A stretch of DNA of 64,000 nt from Beverwykella pulmonaria (taxonomy: Eukaryota > Ascomycota > Dothideomycetes > Pleosporales > Melanommataceae). The position numbers were made by a program, and so were the translations under genes. The stretch lies in NCBI GenBank assembly GCA_001599595.1, contig BCHH01000004.1:857914-921913 (forward strand), written 5' to 3'. Below the pieces are notes generated by a model. That model had not been told where the DNA came from and did not search any database. It was given only the letters and a program-made list of their open reading frames with translations. This document shows, piece by piece, positions 1 through 9,633 of this stretch. Position 1 is the stretch's first letter; the number at the start of each line of letters is the position of its first letter.

Positions 1-1541
1 GGCTGCGTCCGTGGCTTTCACAGACGAAAAAGAATACAAGCGCCGCACCCGTAAGACAGCAGGCTGCGAAAACGTAGCCGTAGCGGTAATCGATAGCGCC
101 GATGATGTACGGCGTAAAGAACGAAATGAGGAAATTCCACATCCAGTTGGATGCTGTTGCCATGGCCATACATTTCGCGCGGTACCGCGAGGGGTAGATT
201 TCTCCGACGACGGCCCATACGATGGGGCCCCAGGTCATGGCGAAGGCGGCGATGAAGAGACACGCGAAAACGATCATTACGTAGCCGATGTTTTGTGTTC
301 GGGAGGGATCAACAGGGTCCAGAGCGAAGTGGCCGAGCGAAGAGAAGACGATGAAGCACATGCACATCCAAAGTCCGCCATAGATGAGCGAAGGTCGACG
401 CCCGTACTTCTCGACGATGTAGAGACCAGGAAATGTGGTTGCAACGTTGACAGCGCCGAGGATGATGCTAGTTACGTAGGGATTGGGAAGGCCGACGGAT
501 TGGAAGATGGTCGTCCCGTAGTAAAAGAAGAAATTTGCCCCGGTAAGCTGCTGAAGAGCTTGGAGGGAGATACCTAGGAGTGTGCGGTAGAGCATAGCCG
601 GGCCGGTGAAGATCTCGTAGAAGGGATGTTTTCCACCGCCTGCTTGCTCGGCATCAAGTTTCTGCTTGATCTCGTGGATCTCGTGGTTCACCTCGGGGTG
701 GTCTTCGGACAGACCGTAGCTGATTGCGATAGTCGTTCGCGCGCTCTCAATCCTGCCTCTGCGATATTCCCACCGGGGGGATTCGCGCAGGAACATGATG
801 CCCACGCCCATGATCAACGGCCAGATGAAACCAATACCCATAGGTAGTCTCCACGAGCGAGCACTGGGAACAGCTTCAGTGCCGAAGTTGATGCAGTATG
901 CGGTCAGGATACCCATGGTGATGAAGAGCTGGTAGCAGCTAACGAGGGCACCGCGAACGTATCGAGGGGCGGTTTCGGACTGGTACATAGGCGTCAAGAC
1001 AGATAGTCCCCCGACTCCGAGACCAGATACCCACCGACCGATAGCGACTTGGTACCATTTTCGCTCCGTCGTGATTTGGACGATTACCCCGACGCAGAAT
1101 ACAATGTTCCAGAATGTTATCGAGGGTTTGCGACCGAATTTATCGGCAATGGGAGCAGCAATTAGGGCGCCTATCATTGTTCCGATGGACAACTATTCAC
1201 GGCATCAGAACTACATACGTGACGCGAAGGAAGGGGAAATGAACCAATGCGACGATACATCCCGATCTCGGATTTGTAAATGCTAGCGCACCTGTCGCCG
1301 TCGTCGTATCCGCGAATCGTTCGAGGAAATCTGGCATTTCTAGGAATCCCGAGATTTGACCTGTGTCGTAACCAAAGATGAAGCCGCCCATGGAGACGAG
1401 AACAGCCATCAGGAGAATGCGTGGCCGGAAGCGGTCCTTGAAGCTGACTTCCATCATTTGAAGTTTCTTTTCCGGATCTATTCCGGGTGAGGACGGGTTT
1501 GGGGAGGAGGGTTTCCCCCGAAATGTTTGGAGGAGCCCCAT
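1..1541 (-). CDS. MFS sugar (hexose-type) transporter, 3' end cut by window
   Basis: Proton-coupled monosaccharide transporter of the plasma membrane (MFS sugar porter family). Exon 1 is 1541-1245 and exon 2 runs from 1192 past base 1; the 52-nt intron has donor GTTCAT and acceptor AATAG. The start ATG is followed by a short cytoplasmic leader, then TM1 with the family signature GGFIFGYDTGQISGF. The spliced junction reads NPRSGCIVAL-LSIGTMIGAL, which restores the expected TM2 sequence, followed by APIADKFGRK, the loop 2-3 signature. A downstream donor (GTATCG) would break the frame, so GTTCAT was preferred. At the window edge the protein reads FFFVCESHGRS, the C-terminal FVxETKG-like motif, so only the last few tens of residues are missing. 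The substrate cannot be read from sequence. Confidence 0.9.
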
Positions 1542-2886
1542 GTTGGGGTTGGGGTAGGTGTTGGGGTATGAAGTGTGGAGGAAGAGGAAGAGAGGAGATG
1601 GCGAGTTGTGCGGGAGGAGCAGCCCATGGGGATGCTCACGCCCATAAATATAAATGAACAGTGCAAGCTCAGGAACCCATGGGACACCGTCATCGCGCCT
1701 GTGACCTCGCAATCCGGACCAAACACAAACATCTGTACAGTTTGAATGGGGCGTGCGCAGAAAACGTCGAACACCCGATGTCACTCCATAATTCTTTTGC
1801 GGGACGACGTCATTTGTGTATCCGGGCCTTTTGCACACCGGCCGCTACCTTGAGGATTGCCACACTGAGACTAGCGTGGTGTTGATAGATAATATTTGAC
1901 GGTCAACGCCACGATCAATACCTTTTAAGTTAAGAGGCACAACTTCACACGGTACTGCAACCTGATTCGCGAAGCGATGTAGATTCTTTAAACAAGACTT
2001 GATTGACCACAGGAGAAGAGGTAAAACTTATCGTTCTCTCAACATTACACCAAAGGTGACAGGGCAAACTAGTCACGTACTAGCTCCGCAATCCTAGCTG
2101 GTAAAAAATTGAGTAATTGGCCCGGGTTTTACTCGGAGGCTCTGTGCCGGTGCCGATACCGATGTAGCGACTTCCCGATGATCCTCCGCGCGGTGGGTCC
2201 ATAAGACGTCAACGAAACAGGAGGTAAGCCAGTCAGATGTTGCAAAAAATCTTTGTTGAAATGGGGCCGAGATGGCCGCGCCGCGAGGCGCCGGTGCATT
2301 GTGATTAGATTGAGTCGGAAGGCGGTGCGATGTGCGCCGATAACATAGCTTATAAAGCGAAGAATAATCGAGATAGATGTACTCGTGCCCGCCAGAGAAT
2401 GTGTGTATCTCGGCCGAAGACGGATTCGAAGTTGGAAGAAGGCGAGGAGTTGTACGTGCGGACGCGGGCGATTTCAATTGAGAAGAAAGTGCATCGATCT
2501 CCAGCATAACAGTGAGGAAAATGTTGTTTGAGCAGATCCACAAAGAGACAGACCTGCTATCGCTAATAGGTGTCTTCAATACACAGAGGACCCCTGAGGT
2601 AGTTCTCCGCGACTATTCAGCTAATAATACTGATGGGGGCGAAGAGGACGACGATAGCACGCTTAACGAGGATATAGACGCACTGCGAGCGTTCTCATTA
2701 GTCACTGTGACTACGGATAAATAGATCTGATGATGGGTATGAACTCTGCGATAATACGAACTTGCTTCATAGACGGATAATGTCATTTAATGTGCATTCT
2801 GATGGTCAACCCCAGATAACATTGCCTTCATGAATTGTAACTCCAAATCGAATGCATCTCGGTAGCCTTGAAAGGAAATCGTTCAT
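1542..2886. other. Intergenic, no supported gene
   Basis: This interval contains the upstream region of the sugar transporter and scattered short frames on both strands (the longest about 160 codons) with no recognisable domain, no coherent splicing and no conserved motif. I see no RNA gene or clear repeat. Confidence 0.5.
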
Positions 2887-4160
2887 CTATGAGGTATTTG
2901 TCAATGAACTGGTCCCTTCCAACAGCTCAAACAAGGCTCCAACGGAGGGCGACCCCATGATGTCAAAAACTACCACTTCCGCTGTAAATTCTTTCACTGT
3001 CAGATTCCTCAGCTCAATAGCGACAAGGCTGTCTATGCCAAATACATGTACCGGTTTATTAGAATCAATATCCCCAGGTTGAATAGACCGTGCGCGGGCA
3101 AGCTTTTGCGCCAACACGTCGACCACAATAGAAACTCTTCTTTCAGGTTCTTGAGCGTTTGTGAACAGTACTCCAAAGTTGACGCACTGTGATGATGTTG
3201 TCTGTTGTAGTTTGTCCTGCGGCTAGGAGAAAAAGGCTGAAAGAGGACGTTGGGGTATGTCGATGGGTTACTGACCTTTGACTCTCATGTCCGCAGGTAT
3301 GGCGAGTCCCAGAGAGATATGACTTTTGTTCGGGTCAGGCATGCATAGGAGCTTGGGGTCATAAATATCTAAGAGCCCAAAGAACTCTCCTTCGATTATA
3401 ATCATCTTCCGTACCCGTTCGAAGATTCTTTGAATAGTCTCCGTCTCTGAAATCAAACTAGGTGCGTATGGCTCCCGGATCGGTCGAGAGTACCTTCTAT
3501 CCATATGCGACTCTATGTCGAGAAAGATTGTCCTGGGATGTGCAGCCAGCAGCATAGTTTGCTTGACTTGTGCTACCCACAACACATGCGGCCGAAGGGA
3601 GGAGAATAAAGAAGTAAGGGTTGGATAGTAGACAGATGTGCAAGTTGACATTGCAAATGCATCATGTTTCCAAATATTGAGTCCTGGTAATGAGTGAGCC
3701 GGGGCGCTGATAGAGGAGCGCGAAAGTGCTACACTTACCTGAAGAGCCATCGCAGCATTAATGCAACAACGAATAGGAGGCATTGTCTTCTTACATTCAT
3801 CGAGCACCGCCTGAAGTAAAGTGGACACATCTCTCTAGAATGTAGCGATATTTACACCTTCTTTTGAGAGTTCCTTGGCTGTCTTTATCGTGGCTGGTGA
3901 GATAGAAGTAGTGCCGGATGATCGAGACGCAGCAACCAAATTGCTCGCGTCGCGAGATACCATCCAATTCATGATGGCACGGCCAATCCCATCAAGTCCA
4001 CCAGCAATTAAGTTTGTCGCCTTGTCGTCAAACTTCCAATTCGGGCGATGGTGTATACGTTTCTAGACGATAAGGCTAAGGACTGGGGTGAGAGGACTCA
4101 CTGGGACTACTTGATCAGGTCCGATTGCGATAACAGTGCGTCCCGAATTTTCCCCAACTC
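2887..4160 (-). pseudogene. Remnant of a highly reducing polyketide synthase (KR to ACP end)
   Basis: Only the 3' end of an iterative type I reducing polyketide synthase is left. Read on the minus strand from about 4160, it shows the ketoreductase Rossmann start NLIAGGLDGIGRAIMNWM, then PPIRCCINAAMALQ, a GTAAGT...CAG intron, then DSIFGNM. Further on is VVGSTSQANYAAG with the catalytic-region Tyr, a partly preserved KR end, and finally an acyl-carrier domain (2887-3126) with the phosphopantetheine site FGIDSLVAIELRNL. The frame is broken: a TAG stop lies near 3836, there is a stop after VAYG and at least two frame changes, and part of the KR is deleted. No KS, AT, DH, MT or ER is present. The 5' side stops at the miniature element at 4163-4228. 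Family identity is clear; the product is unknown and the gene is non-functional. Confidence 0.85.
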
Positions 4161-4162
4161 TA

Positions 4163-4228
4163 TTAGCGAACAATTATATAAGCCTAAATGCTACAGCAGC
4201 AAGAAGGTCGGCCTTTTCGTGCGCTCAC
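4163..4228. mobile_element. Miniature inverted-repeat element, copy 1
   Basis: A 66-bp segment begins TTAGCGAACAA and ends GCGCTCAC, so its ends are imperfect inverted repeats. It matches copy 2 at 5827-5891 over nearly its full length, including TATATAA, GCC and GGCCTTTT-type cores. It lies between the polyketide synthase relic and the transporter relic. No clear target duplication was found. Confidence 0.6.
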
Positions 4229-4246
4229 ACCCTCAAGTGTCAAGTC

Positions 4247-4438
4247 TCAAGTGAACATTGAGGTGACGAAGTCGATCCCACCAATACCAACCAACGCCAA
4301 AAACACAGTCATGATGGACTTTCTGTAAGCCTCCAAAATTGTTTCCAACAGTTTTGGGTCCAGGTCCAGAATGTTGAGTTGCGGGGCGAAAGCAACGATT
4401 TTGCGCACGTTGTTTGTGATGACCGGCTCGGTCTTCAC
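4247..4438 (-). pseudogene. C-terminal remnant of an MFS drug-type transporter
   Basis: The last about 55 codons of a 12/14-TM major facilitator of the DHA type remain. The segment LLETILEAYRKSIMTVFLAL followed by VGIGGIDFVTSMF matches the usual end of these efflux pumps, where a short cytoplasmic loop with AY.xS/A leads into the final membrane helix. Nothing upstream of it is left: the frame runs into the direct repeat at about 4405. Its stop codon lies about 20 bp from miniature element copy 1. Beside a polyketide synthase relic, it probably belonged to the same lost metabolite cluster, which is inference. Confidence 0.6.
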
Positions 4439-4680
4439 TATCGTGGATGCAGGAGATACAATTGATAGGATAGGTTGGTTCTACTTCATGCTACACTATG
4501 ATGGAGAGCGAAGAGATTCTCAGGGGGATCGATTCTATGCACAACGGGGCATGGTCCGGGCGCTAGCCGAGCATGTTCTGAGCGCTGCGCTATGCCGTGA
4601 ATGGCATACGCGTCGCGTGCTCATGTGACTTACAGCGAGCCTGGTGAGCAGCACCGTCACACTGTCTCAGTATCACATCG
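4405..4680. repeat. Dispersed direct repeat R1, copy A
   Basis: About 275 bp here match 7770-8072 in the same orientation. Shared blocks include GCTCGGTCTTC, CTATCGTGGATG, TTCATGCTACAC, TTAGCCGAGCATG-like and CGCTATGCCGTGAATGG. Both copies translate on the plus strand to related short peptides (SVFxIVDxG ... YFMLH ... LAEHxLSxALCREW), but copy B ends early and no known family fits. It may be a degenerate transposon or duplicated segment. Confidence 0.7.
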
Positions 4681-4891
4681 GTGATTCTGCCACATTCATT
4701 CCCTGAGAACCAACCGCTAGTCCTCTACTTGATTACCTTCCAATACACTTCAGGGTTAGTACGACTGTGAGAGCAGTACTAGCAGGGAACAGAACGAAGG
4801 GATGGATCAGAAGTAAACAGGCTTGATTCATCAGAGTCGAGACGAATCCTTGAGGATACTCAGAGGATTCGGAGAAACTATATATATGATG

Positions 4892-5119
4892 TGTTACGTG
4901 ACCCGTAGACACACGGCCCGATAGGCCTCCGAAGGGCCTCCGCAGGAGGCCCGCCGGGAAACAGAAGTATCCCTCACAACGATCTTAGCTAGTTCAGGAT
5001 CTTCATACAGAGATAATAATTGCCAAATACCATTGTAAATACCTTATATAGTGGCTACAATACCTTTGTAGAAAATGGAACAATTCCGCTACAATCGATT
5101 CGTACTTACCTCTTCAACA
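4892..5119. mobile_element. Candidate solo LTR
   Basis: This 228-bp block starts TGTTACGTGACC and ends CTTCAACA, so it has the TG...CA and TGTT...AACA ends of LTR retroelements. It includes a GC-rich palindromic patch (GGCCTCCGAAGGGCCTCCGC), TATATA-like sequence and an AT-rich second half. Flanks are TGATG and TAATA, which differ at two G/A positions, so the target duplication is not exact. No internal retroelement sequence or second LTR copy is visible in the window. Confidence 0.45.
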
Positions 5120-5590
5120 TAATAAAGTTGGCTGTAGAGTGAATTGCATAGCATCTAGAGATGTATTTGCGTGTGTTTTTTGGCTGACGAGCTAACATTA
5201 AATCTTAGCTTTAAATACTACTACCAATAACACTCTACGGTCTTTAAAAAAGGCCCACGGCGTGACCAAAACTAGATTCTATAGATTCTATCTACGACGT
5301 ACTAACTACAAACGTAGAGTGCCTTACTACGTTACGTACGCTACAAAATGACCCTACTTTTGCACGAACTACGAAGGACTACGAAAGCATAACGTAGTTC
5401 CGTACTACTTTCGGGTGGCCATACTGCTCTTGCAGATGTAGAGCTATTTTGGCGTAAAAGATACACCTGAAACATCGACGTGCAAAGTTTTTCATGTAGA
5501 CTGGTTGGCAGTAGACTCACTTGACAATGCGGTGATAGGTGGTATCTGCTCTTTGAAATTTATAAAGTATTTATAAGAGTATAAGCGACA
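5120..5590. other. AT-rich intergenic with ACGTA-rich short repeats
   Basis: No gene is supported. Between about 5280 and 5420 the motif ACGTAG/CTACGT recurs many times and TAGATTCTAT is repeated in tandem. This looks like decayed transposon-derived sequence, but I cannot name a family. Confidence 0.4.
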
Positions 5591-6936
5591 TTACACGCAA
5601 TCCAGTGTGTCGGTTAGCCCTATCTTAGACAAATGACAAGGACGTGGCCTCTCAAGTCCAAAACCACTCCCAGTCGTGCCGAGTTGATCCCCGATATCAG
5701 TTTCCGTCCGCGAAGACGAAATATTTTGAGTCCCATTACCATCTATATCGTACAGTTCCAGCATCCTCCTACTTGCTTCTCTTGATCTCCGTGATATCTT
5801 CAACTTGTTGGACTTGTAGAAATAAGTTAGTGAACAACTATATAAGCCTTTATGCTAGAGTAGCAAAAAGGCCGGCCTTTTGTTCGCTCACAAGATACCT
5901 CCGCCAACCGGTGGATTGCCGCACAAGTGGCCGCAACGTGGGGATGCACGCACAGATGATGGCACTATTAACTTCGGCTATGGACCATATCACTGTGTTT
6001 GTCATTGTCCATGTGGGATCTCCGCTCAAGGTTGAAGCACGGAGTGTGGTAAGGCGGATAACTGAGATCGCACATGTGCTGGGGAAAGGGATATTTCGTA
6101 AGCTCGCAGTTCGACATCGTGAAGACAACGGGAAACTCACAAGAAGCCTAGAGAGAAGACCGCCATTAATACTCCCTTCTGTAACTTCGGTAAAGGCAGC
6201 GTCTTCAGCAGCGGTAGGGGCAAAATGAAGATGAATGCATCAGTGACGACGTGCAAGGTCCCCATGGCCAACCAGAAATCCATACGCTCCGCGCAATCCC
6301 TAGACACTAAAGGATCCCAGTTTCGCTAAATAGGCTGGCAGATGAGCATAGACCCTATCGTCCCACCCACGGCCCATGTGACGATGAAGACAAGGAAGAT
6401 ATCGCACACACGCTGGAAGTTGGGGAGCGGAAATACGCGGCGGTATTGAAAGAGAAAGGTCATTTTCATGAGAACAACAACGGCTCCATATCCAACGGAC
6501 GCAATCCAGATGAGCTGCATGTGCCGATATGTTAGCGGTGAGTGCTTGCGGCTAAGATAGACAAACTTTGAGAAACTCGGATCTCTCCTGGATAGAGAGG
6601 GTGTAGATGTGGCGGCCGAGTCCCAATTTTGTACCTTCATGTCCGGTTAGATTCCTCTCCTGGGGGTGCACAATCGAATTTGATGCATACCGACTGCAAT
6701 TACGACAGCCACTCCGATATATAAGACCTAGAAAAAACATGTCAGTCGATGATGCTGGTTAAAGGGGAAGCATGCCATACCAGAGTTGCAGCCAAAACCC
6801 AATCGTCGATCCCCACCATCCTGATGATCACCCACCGAACATAGAATCGTAGACCCACAACTACTGTTGACATAAGCAAACACACTGCGGTGATCACTAT
6901 TACCCTCCAGGAGTAGTTGTATGCATCTGGTGGCAT
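5591..6936 (-). pseudogene. Rhodopsin-domain (PTH11/SAT-like) membrane protein, one internal stop
   Basis: Seven-TM fungal integral membrane protein of the rhodopsin-domain family (pfam20684-like). The ATG is at 6936; an earlier in-frame GTG at 6957 follows a stop. Spliced exons give GLRFYVRW, GIDDWVLAATLV|LYIGVAVVIAVG|TKLGLGRHIYTLSIQ, then LIWIASVGYG, KMTFLFQYRRVFPLP, TWAVGGTIGSMLICQPI, RNWDPLVSRDCAERMDFW, GTLHVVTDAFIFILPLPL and DPTWTMTNTVIWSIAEVNSA, the family's usual order. A single TAG at 6328-6326 interrupts an otherwise open frame just after CQPI, where the family often has a polar residue. The last cytoplasmic part is separated from the final TM region by miniature element copy 2, and a plausible tail continues to 5591. 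Function unknown; relatives act as receptors or sit in metabolite clusters. Confidence 0.75.
5827..5891. mobile_element. Miniature inverted-repeat element, copy 2
   Basis: A 65-bp relative of 4163-4228: starts TTAGTGAACAACTATATAAG and ends GTTCGCTCAC. On the reverse strand the ends read GTGAGCGAACAA and, after inversion, GTTAGTGAACAA, i.e. imperfect terminal inverted repeats. It interrupts the C-terminal part of the rhodopsin-domain pseudogene and contributes a stop codon to it. Confidence 0.65.
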
Positions 6937-6957
6937 CTTTGGCTTAGAGTCGGCCAC

Positions 6958-7769
6958 AGCCGGTCATATCTCCTCTTCAGTTTCACCTCCACGATATGCG
7001 GAACAGATGAATCAAATGACAGTAACCGCCATGAAAACTCTACTAATTGAATGTGACATGAGTCAGCCTCTGTTTTAGGTTTGCTTTGCCTGCCGCGAAT
7101 TCCCCTATCAACTAATAAGTTTGAGCTACTGCCATAAAGACCGCTGGCCTACAGATATCTTACGTTCTCATCTCTTCCACTGCTGTAGCTCTGGTTAACA
7201 ATATACGTAGCGCCTATCTGTCGCAACCTCTTTTACAAGCTGTCTCATGTTACGAGCCTTCTAATTGGACGAAAATTAATCGATGGTTACTCCGAACCGT
7301 AGTGCCTAAGATACGACATGTTTACGTTTCCCTCTACTAGATTTAAAATGCTGCCCAGTGTACGACCAAGTCAAGCAGCTGGCTTCTGGCCTAGGTTATT
7401 CGGCTGCAGCTAATTAACAATGTGTGATGCTGAAATTCCCTAGGCACCATATAGCTTTTACGGCTGAGTCGGAGGCTTTACCATACGCCACTCGAGACAG
7501 CCTTAGCTTCGGATAAATGCATGTGTGGCGTACAAGGCGTTGGTCTCGCCCCCCAATAGTTCATAATAAATGGCAAAGCTGTCCAGGAAAGTAAAATAGA
7601 CTTTGACTCACTAGTCAACAGAATCTTAACCCGGAAAGTGACGCCCTTGAGGCACTTCGCTTCGCTTTTGGCTGTTTACCTTACGGGAGAGTTTCCCGGT
7701 CCCAGTGCTTCTATTAAGTGACGCACTTGGACATACGGTGTGATTGAAGTTGAGTAATTCTATTAGTCA
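6958..7769. other. Intergenic, nothing recognised
   Basis: There are no coherent reading frames or domain motifs on either strand. The sequence is moderately AT-rich and may be decayed. The stretch ends at direct repeat copy B. Confidence 0.5.
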
Positions 7770-8072
7770 AGCGCGGTGTGATGACGAGCTCGGTCTTCGC
7801 TATCGTGGATGTAGGAGGTGCAAATGATATGATAGCTTGGCTCTATTTCATGCTACACAAAGCAGAGAGCGAAGCGGTTCTTAGGGGGATCGACAACAAG
7901 TGCATGGTTCGGGTGTTAGCCGAGCATGCTCTGAGCCCTGCGCTATGCCGTGAATGGTAAAGCGGTCGCATGATCATGTGATTGTAACAAGCCTGCCAAG
8001 CATACAAGCCGCCTGCTCATGCGACTTGCAACGAGCTTGACGAGCAGCACTGTCACACTAGTTATAGCATAA
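7770..8072. repeat. Dispersed direct repeat R1, copy B
   Basis: Same orientation as copy A at 4405-4680. It carries an extra internal part near 7980-8035 in which GCCTGC-CATAC/CATGCG-type words recur, so the two copies differ by an insertion or local duplication. The sequence to its right (AT-rich, to about 8130) is not shared with copy A. Confidence 0.65.
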
Positions 8073-8129
8073 TAACTAAGCTTTTGCTTCTAATAAGTAT
8101 AATTAAAGAGCTTATATGTATTTATACTT

Positions 8130-8940
8130 TTCGGTTTGGAAATGTCCTCTGATATGCGCCGAAGAAACGTTGGGCTTATGGTGATTGCGTTTAGTGTTGA
8201 CTTCGAGATTGGCATTTACAAGTTCGCCAAACTTCATAGAATAGGACCCATGAGGGGAACTTCACGAGACATGGGTTTGGGGCTGCGGTTCGAGTATTTG
8301 AACCTAGTAGAAATGCTAGTCAACGGCATCAGCGAGGCCTCGACCATGTGGGTTCTGCTCCTCTCCATGAACCCAGGTGCGCTGCTTGGAGTTTTTATAA
8401 CCTGGTTGCTCCAGGAACGGTCAACGGCACGTACTTCGAGGCCATTAGCTCAGCAACTTGTCTCACAGACTACGCCAAGGACAATTATGCAGGCCAGTTC
8501 ATCGACAATATCCCCGCACAAACATCGTCCCGACGGCCGAGGAAGGCTTCCGTAGCGCCATGACCGTTCCCCTCGGCTATTACTTGATCAGATTGTCGCA
8601 CTTCGGAATGAGGATGATCTCGTATTCGTACAACGTTTCTGCCGTCATCGAGGCGGAACTGGTCTACAACTCTTCACTCAAAAATGGGACCATCTTTCTT
8701 GACTACTCAAGCGTTCGATTGGGAGCGTTGTACTTCGAGACCAGCATTACCAGCCTAACAGACTCCCTATCCTCGACGGGTCCTGAATTTTGCTTTCTCC
8801 TCCTCTTCGACTGGAGAAGCGGTGTCCGGTGGCACTGTCATCGCGCCTGGGGATGTCTGGTTTGACCGCGGTTGTAGCAACGCGGGATTTCCAAATCCTT
8901 CTTCACAGATAAGCAGGCTTATACGATGAAACGGGGCGTA
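8130..8940 (+). pseudogene. Unidentified frame-broken coding remnant
   Basis: Three overlapping plus-strand frames each hold a stretch that looks protein-coding and hands over to the next. The first (about 8380-8520) reads WSFYNLVAPGTVNGTYFEAI. The second (8530-8790) reads IVPTAEEGFRSAMTVPLGYY then SYNVSAVIEAELVYNSSLKN. The third (8790-8920) reads STGEAVSGGTVIAPGDVWFD. Composition (N-x-S/T sites, aromatic and small residues) suggests a secreted or membrane enzyme, but I do not recognise the family. Frame shifts and stops indicate a dead gene. Confidence 0.35.
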
Positions 8941-9633
8941 GAGGATAAGTGGAATTATGGATAGAGGCATTATCGACGTCTTCCTGAACAGAGGAGAGTT
9001 GGCTGCGATGAATGTGTTCTCCTTGACTCAGCCGCTCGACTCAGCCGCATGACTTCATGACGTGGGGTGTGAAGGGAATCATGAGAGTGCTACGGCGAGA
9101 TGTGGGGGTTTTGGGGGTTGAGAGCAGTGTGGCTGAATAGGCGAAAGCGAACAGGACGGTGGGTGGGAACATAACGGAAGAGCGCAACCCAACAACGGGG
9201 ATAGTGCGATTGTGTCGAAGCGGAATGGCGAGGAAAATGGGAATTCGAGAGCTGGTAATCAGTCATGGCCAAGCGTGCGATCCCCCCTACGCCAAGAGCT
9301 AGTGAACGCTAATGAACCGATAGTTGTCTCCATTGGTTGACTAGACCAGTTCTACTGACCATCAACGCGCACAGATTGGTGAGATCGCAAATACGCCCTT
9401 GGCGTGCATTAGCTCTGAGTGAAAGCTTAGCCAAGCTGTCGGGAGTGCCATCCTCATCAATCACCATGCAATCCTGTAGGCGAGGGCTTAGCCCATATAT
9501 TACCCGTCCGCATTCTTCGCCTCCTTTCTCCCTCTTCTTTCACCTCTTGCCGTTCTTCATTGCGTCTTTGGGCGTTTTTTTCTTCTTTTCTTTTTGGCCT
9601 TTCTCCTCTTCCGCGCGGCGCTTCGCTAATAAG
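8941..9633. promoter_or_regulatory. Upstream region of the GT8 gene with pyrimidine-rich tract
   Basis: No gene is supported. From about 9510 to 9610 the plus strand is strongly C/T-rich (TTCTTTCACCTCTTG, CTTCTTTTCTTTTTGGCC), ending about 25 bp before the ATG. Such CT-rich boxes next to the start are common in strongly expressed filamentous fungal genes. Confidence 0.45.

Noticed and set aside
9337..9633. N-terminal extension of the GT8 protein
   Set aside because: The longer frame begins at a TTG codon and runs through the C/T-rich promoter tract; the ATG at 9,634 directly precedes the signal anchor.
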